Under the pieces are notes generated by a model. The model had not been told where the DNA came from and did no database searches. It saw only the letters and a program-made list of their open reading frames with translations. 64,000 nt of DNA from Tuwongella immobilis (GTDB taxonomy: Bacteria; Planctomycetota; Planctomycetia; Gemmatales; Gemmataceae), in NCBI RefSeq assembly GCF_901538355.1, contig NZ_LR593887.1, positions 1,774,920 to 1,838,919 of the forward strand. Direction: 5' to 3'. The position numbers and the translations under genes are program-made. Every line of letters begins with the position of its first letter. The first letter of the stretch is position 1. This document shows, piece by piece, positions 61,300-64,000 of the stretch.

Positions 61300-62652
61300 T
61301 TAGTCGATCGTGAGATTGCTCTCGGCCAACCCGCTACCTTTGGGCAGAAGGGGCGAGTCTGACTGAGATTTCGACAGGAAATTGTGCGTTAGCATGATTT
61401 GTTGGCACTTCTGCACATCGATTGCGGTCACAAATTCGGGATCATCTGGCTTTCGTTGGATCGTCGATTGGCTGATGCCGACTCGTTCGCATTCGATGAG
61501 TTGGATGCCACGAACACGGGCATTCAGCACTTGTAACCCTTGAATCTGCAACTGCTTGCAGCGAATAAATTGCAAGCTGGCATCCACGGCGATGGTCGGT
61601 GGAAGCGTATGTTGGACAATTGTTCCGCTGATGGACACATTTCGACAATCGACGAATCGCAGTCGGTCAGTCGAGTTGCCTTTGTACTCTGGGTTGTGGT
61701 CGATCGTGTTGCCGCTGATGACGAGATGCTCGCACTGTTTGGCATCAATCGCGGATTCGTAACCGGAGTAAATGCAATTGCCAGAAATGGTTACGCCGCG
61801 TGAGGCGGTCATTTCAATGGCAGTCGTTTGGCTGCCGATCAGATTACCGGTGATTGCCAGCAGACCCACGGCATTCGGATCGCTGGCACCGACGCCAATC
61901 AATCGGATATTCGCTCCGCCTTTGCTACCTTGAGCTTGAATGGTATTGCCGACAATGGTGCCTTCGCGAATCGTCCCCTGGCTGGCGTCGAAGCGAATAT
62001 CGGTCGATTCGGGGGCATCGAAATCGTGGTTGTATTCGATGTCATTGCCGACAATCTGGATATTGCGAATTTCGCTCTGCGAAATCGAAATCCCGCCGCG
62101 TTTGCAATAACTGATGTGGTTACCCGTGATATTGATCTGATGCAGATTGAGACGATCGAGAAAAATTCCGATTCCCGAATTGTCATAAATGTGGCAGGCG
62201 GTAATTAGCACATTTCGATTGCGTTGCACTAAGTGAATGCCATGTCGGCATTTGCGGATTAAGACACCGTGCAACGTCGGCTGCATCACGCCTTCGAGTC
62301 GGATGCCATCGGCTTGGGCATGGTGGCCGAGAATCTCAAAATCCCGCAGAAGCGGCATTCGTTCAGATTGCCAAACGGGTTCGAGAACGCTTTTGGGAAG
62401 GGCGGATCCGCCGTGTGTGCCGATGAGGTGGAAGCAGGGGCCGGCGGCGTGGTGGTGCAGGGTGGCTGCGGATTCCCCGACGATGGCCAATCGTCCGAAC
62501 TGCTTGAGGGGAATGAGGATCGGGCGGGTGATGCGATAATTCCCGCGGGGGATTTGAACGAGTCCGTCGCCACGTTCGATCGCGTGTTGGAATGCCGCGG
62601 TATCGTCGGCGAGTCCGTCGCCTTTTGCGCCGAATTCACGAACGCTGGCCAT
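61300..62652 (-). CDS. Right-handed parallel beta-helix (pectate-lyase-like) protein
   Basis: 450 residues. The N-terminus has FGAKGDGLADDTAAFQHAIE and IPRGNYRITRPI, which open the pectate-lyase superfamily domain, and the rest consists of repeated NNxI/GNxI coils (INITGNHISYC, IQIVGNDIEYN, LAITGNLIGS, VTISGNCIYSG and so on), about ten turns. No clear catalytic Asp triad is visible; this resembles the non-enzymatic or glycan-binding group. No signal peptide is seen from the chosen start, which has GGAG about ten bases upstream; a longer frame is less supported. Adjacent to argS, transcribed toward it. Confidence 0.85.
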   Translation of the reverse strand: MASVREFGAKGDGLADDTAAFQHAIERGDGLVQIPRGNYRITRPILIPLKQFGRLAIVGESAATLHHHAAGPCFHLIGTHGGSALPKSVLEPVWQSERMPLLRDFEILGHHAQADGIRLEGVMQPTLHGVLIRKCRHGIHLVQRNRNVLITACHIYDNSGIGIFLDRLNLHQINITGNHISYCKRGGISISQSEIRNIQIVGNDIEYNHDFDAPESTDIRFDASQGTIREGTIVGNTIQAQGSKGGANIRLIGVGASDPNAVGLLAITGNLIGSQTTAIEMTASRGVTISGNCIYSGYESAIDAKQCEHLVISGNTIDHNPEYKGNSTDRLRFVDCRNVSISGTIVQHTLPPTIAVDASLQFIRCKQLQIQGLQVLNARVRGIQLIECERVGISQSTIQRKPDDPEFVTAIDVQKCQQIMLTHNFLSKSQSDSPLLPKGSGLAESNLTID

Positions 62653-62776
62653 GACTGGGAACTCCGAACAGGAGGGCAGAGAAGCGAAGAAACCATTTGC
62701 CCCTTCGAACGGAAGTCGAAGGGACAAATGGGGTTATGGATCAACACGAAGGCAGCTTCGTGGGATCGATCGACAA

Positions 62777-63313
62777 TTAGCGACGGCCGCGCTGGCAGGA
62801 CGGGCAGTAGCTGTTGAACAGTTGGCTCGGGTAGGTCATGGCCGGGGTTTGAGCCGGAGCGGCAGCGGCGGGCGCTTCATGGCCAGGATTGGATTCCGTG
62901 GCCGTGTAGACATAATCCGCAGCCGCATACTTGACGAGCCGAGCTTCGAACGCGGAGACAATCAGGTCACCTTCGTGGCGGAAGGCTTGGAAATCGCCGC
63001 TGCGTTCGGAGACAACGATTCCGCCGGTGCTGGGCATGCGGAACATCGGCAGCAGGGCTTTGCCTGCCGGGGTGTCCACATTAACGACCAGACAGACGTA
63101 ATCGCTTGCCAGGGTTTCATAGACGTTGGCGGAGAAGGCTGCGCCGAGCTTGACCTGCTCGACACCCACCGTCGGTGTGAAGAACACAGCGAGCGGCTTG
63201 TGCTGCTCACGGGCCATCGCCTGAGCGGTTGCGAAATCGCTCTGCCAGGAAATGGTCGGAGTCGCCGAGGGGGAAAGCATGCTCACCAGCACCAACGTCA
63301 ACGAAGTCGTCAT
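62777..63313 (-). CDS. Exported thioredoxin-like-fold protein
   Basis: 178 residues. A signal-like start (MTTSLTLVLVSMLSPSA) is followed by a thioredoxin-type core (DFATAQAMAREQHKPLAVFF, then VNVDTPAGKALLPMFRMPS). No CxxC is present at the usual active site; a single CxxC (CPSC) lies in the last 10 residues after a Pro/Ala linker. Probably a periplasmic protein of unknown substrate. The start has GAGG eight bases upstream and is better placed than the ATG eight codons earlier. It lies 124 bases upstream of the beta-helix gene on the same strand. Confidence 0.8.
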   Translation of the reverse strand: MTTSLTLVLVSMLSPSATPTISWQSDFATAQAMAREQHKPLAVFFTPTVGVEQVKLGAAFSANVYETLASDYVCLVVNVDTPAGKALLPMFRMPSTGGIVVSERSGDFQAFRHEGDLIVSAFEARLVKYAAADYVYTATESNPGHEAPAAAAPAQTPAMTYPSQLFNSYCPSCQRGRR

Positions 63314-63641
63314 CAAATCGTCCTCTCCTAGGTGCAAATCTCAGGTAGTCCATCACCCGTTTGAGGGGGAGATGTCACCCGAACCAGTTGCGGGTTCAGG
63401 TTGGGTCAGTTTGTAAAGGGTGGCTGTTTGGTCTGTCAAGCAGAAAACTCGGGTCAAAAAACGTCCAATTTTCCCATCTCGTGTAGTTGACGCCACTTGC
63501 GCGATTTGAAAGTTCGACATTTTTGGCCGGGATTGCTCGCAAAAAATCGCCGAAAATTACCGAATTCGACGCTTGCGGACGCTTGTCCAGCGGCTTACCC
63601 TGGGCTTCGCTTCTCCCGATTCGCGTGCGGAGGATGGTGGT
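63314..63641. other. Divergent intergenic region, no gene seen
   Basis: 328 bases between the thioredoxin-like gene and the permease gene, divergent. It must contain promoters for both but no clear -35/-10 pair or repeat was recognised. The minus-strand frame across 63396-63953 is a shadow of the permease start. Confidence 0.5.
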
Positions 63642-64000
63642 ATGCGCTGGCTGGTAAGGGGTGACTGGGATGGATTTTTCGGATTGGCGTTGGATAATTT
63701 GGTCCAATTGCTGCTCATCGTTTCGCTGTGTCAATTCGTGCTGGGGTTCTCTCCCGAATTGATCTATGGGCGAATTCTTCCGGGCGCAGCAATATCGCTG
63801 ATTGTCGGAAATTTCTTCTATGGGTGGCAAGCCCGGCGATTGGCACAGCAGACCGGTCGGACCGATGTTTGTGCGTTGCCGTATGGAATCAATACCGTTT
63901 CGCTGCTCGCTCATGTCTTCCTGGTGATGCTTCCCGCCAAGTCCGTGGCGCAAAATCTCGGCATGGACCCTGCTCAGCAGGCGACATTCGCCTGGCAGAT
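63642..64000 (+). CDS. Permease-like membrane protein, N-terminal part
   Basis: 119 codons before the window ends. The protein begins MRWLVRGDWDGFFGLALDNL, then strongly hydrophobic stretches and the segment RRLAQQTGRTDVCALPYG, similar to the N-terminus of NCS2 (xanthine/uracil-like) permeases, where a conserved ALPYG lies before the third segment. A GGAGG ribosome site stands eight bases before the ATG. Substrate not predictable from this part. Confidence 0.75.
   Translation, partial: MRWLVRGDWDGFFGLALDNLVQLLLIVSLCQFVLGFSPELIYGRILPGAAISLIVGNFFYGWQARRLAQQTGRTDVCALPYGINTVSLLAHVFLVMLPAKSVAQNLGMDPAQQATFAWQ

Overview
The window looks like a chromosomal segment from a Gemmataceae-type planctomycete. 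The clade markers are a secreted SGNH/HEAT/c-type cytochrome fusion of the PVC type, a Cys-Cys-Gly-Tyr-rich TIGR03000 protein, a WD40 protein with a TIGR02996-like companion domain, several Ser/Thr kinases fused to sensor domains, and many small TM2-like or proline-rich membrane proteins. No rRNA, tRNA, CRISPR array or complete insertion sequence was seen.

Layout. 1-5.9 kb (minus strand): a probable operon of RNA 3'-phosphate cyclase, a 4Fe-4S activase-like protein, two proteins of unknown function and a soluble FtsH-like AAA protease that runs off the left edge. 6-12.4 kb: a mercuric-reductase-like flavoprotein, a small AAA ATPase, a polysaccharide deacetylase, a DUF1015 protein, and YggS with a DUF167 protein. 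12.4-16.8 kb: a large kinase / FGE-fold / Sel1 protein. 17-30 kb: the PVC cytochrome, a cell-envelope group (flippase-like protein, GT2 transferase, a multi-span membrane protein, a CPBP protease), a four-S1-domain RNA-binding protein, an aldo/keto reductase and an esterase. 30.5-34.7 kb: a second kinase / FGE protein followed by a WD40 gene. 35-43 kb: a divergent sigma-54-activator-like protein with a pseudo-receiver, membrane proteins, RsmE, a kinase, AccD and the TIGR03000 protein. 43-54 kb: MetH, a prenyltransferase-like protein, MogA, an alcohol dehydrogenase, NDH-2, STAS and LOG proteins. 54.6-58.5 kb: a ubiquitin-like conjugation operon (JAMM peptidase, 60-residue protein, E2, E1, beta-rich protein). 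58.5-64 kb: an M50 protease, ArgS, a beta-helix protein, a thioredoxin-like protein and the start of a permease.

Most notable systems. (1) The two kinase/FGE genes share a nearly identical ~80-bp upstream element. Inside the FGE fold they differ in one 23-codon segment where 25 of 27 substitutions fall at codon positions 1 or 2, with identical flanks. This is the hallmark of diversity-generating retroelement (DGR) variable regions; no reverse transcriptase or template repeat was found here. Both are followed by a broken-off last WD40 blade. (2) The JAMM-E2-E1 operon has intact catalytic signatures but no recognisable ubiquitin-like modifier. (3) The RtcA / 4Fe-4S / FtsH-like cluster may be a regulated proteolysis or conflict system. 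Function assignments come from motifs read by eye; no database search was run.
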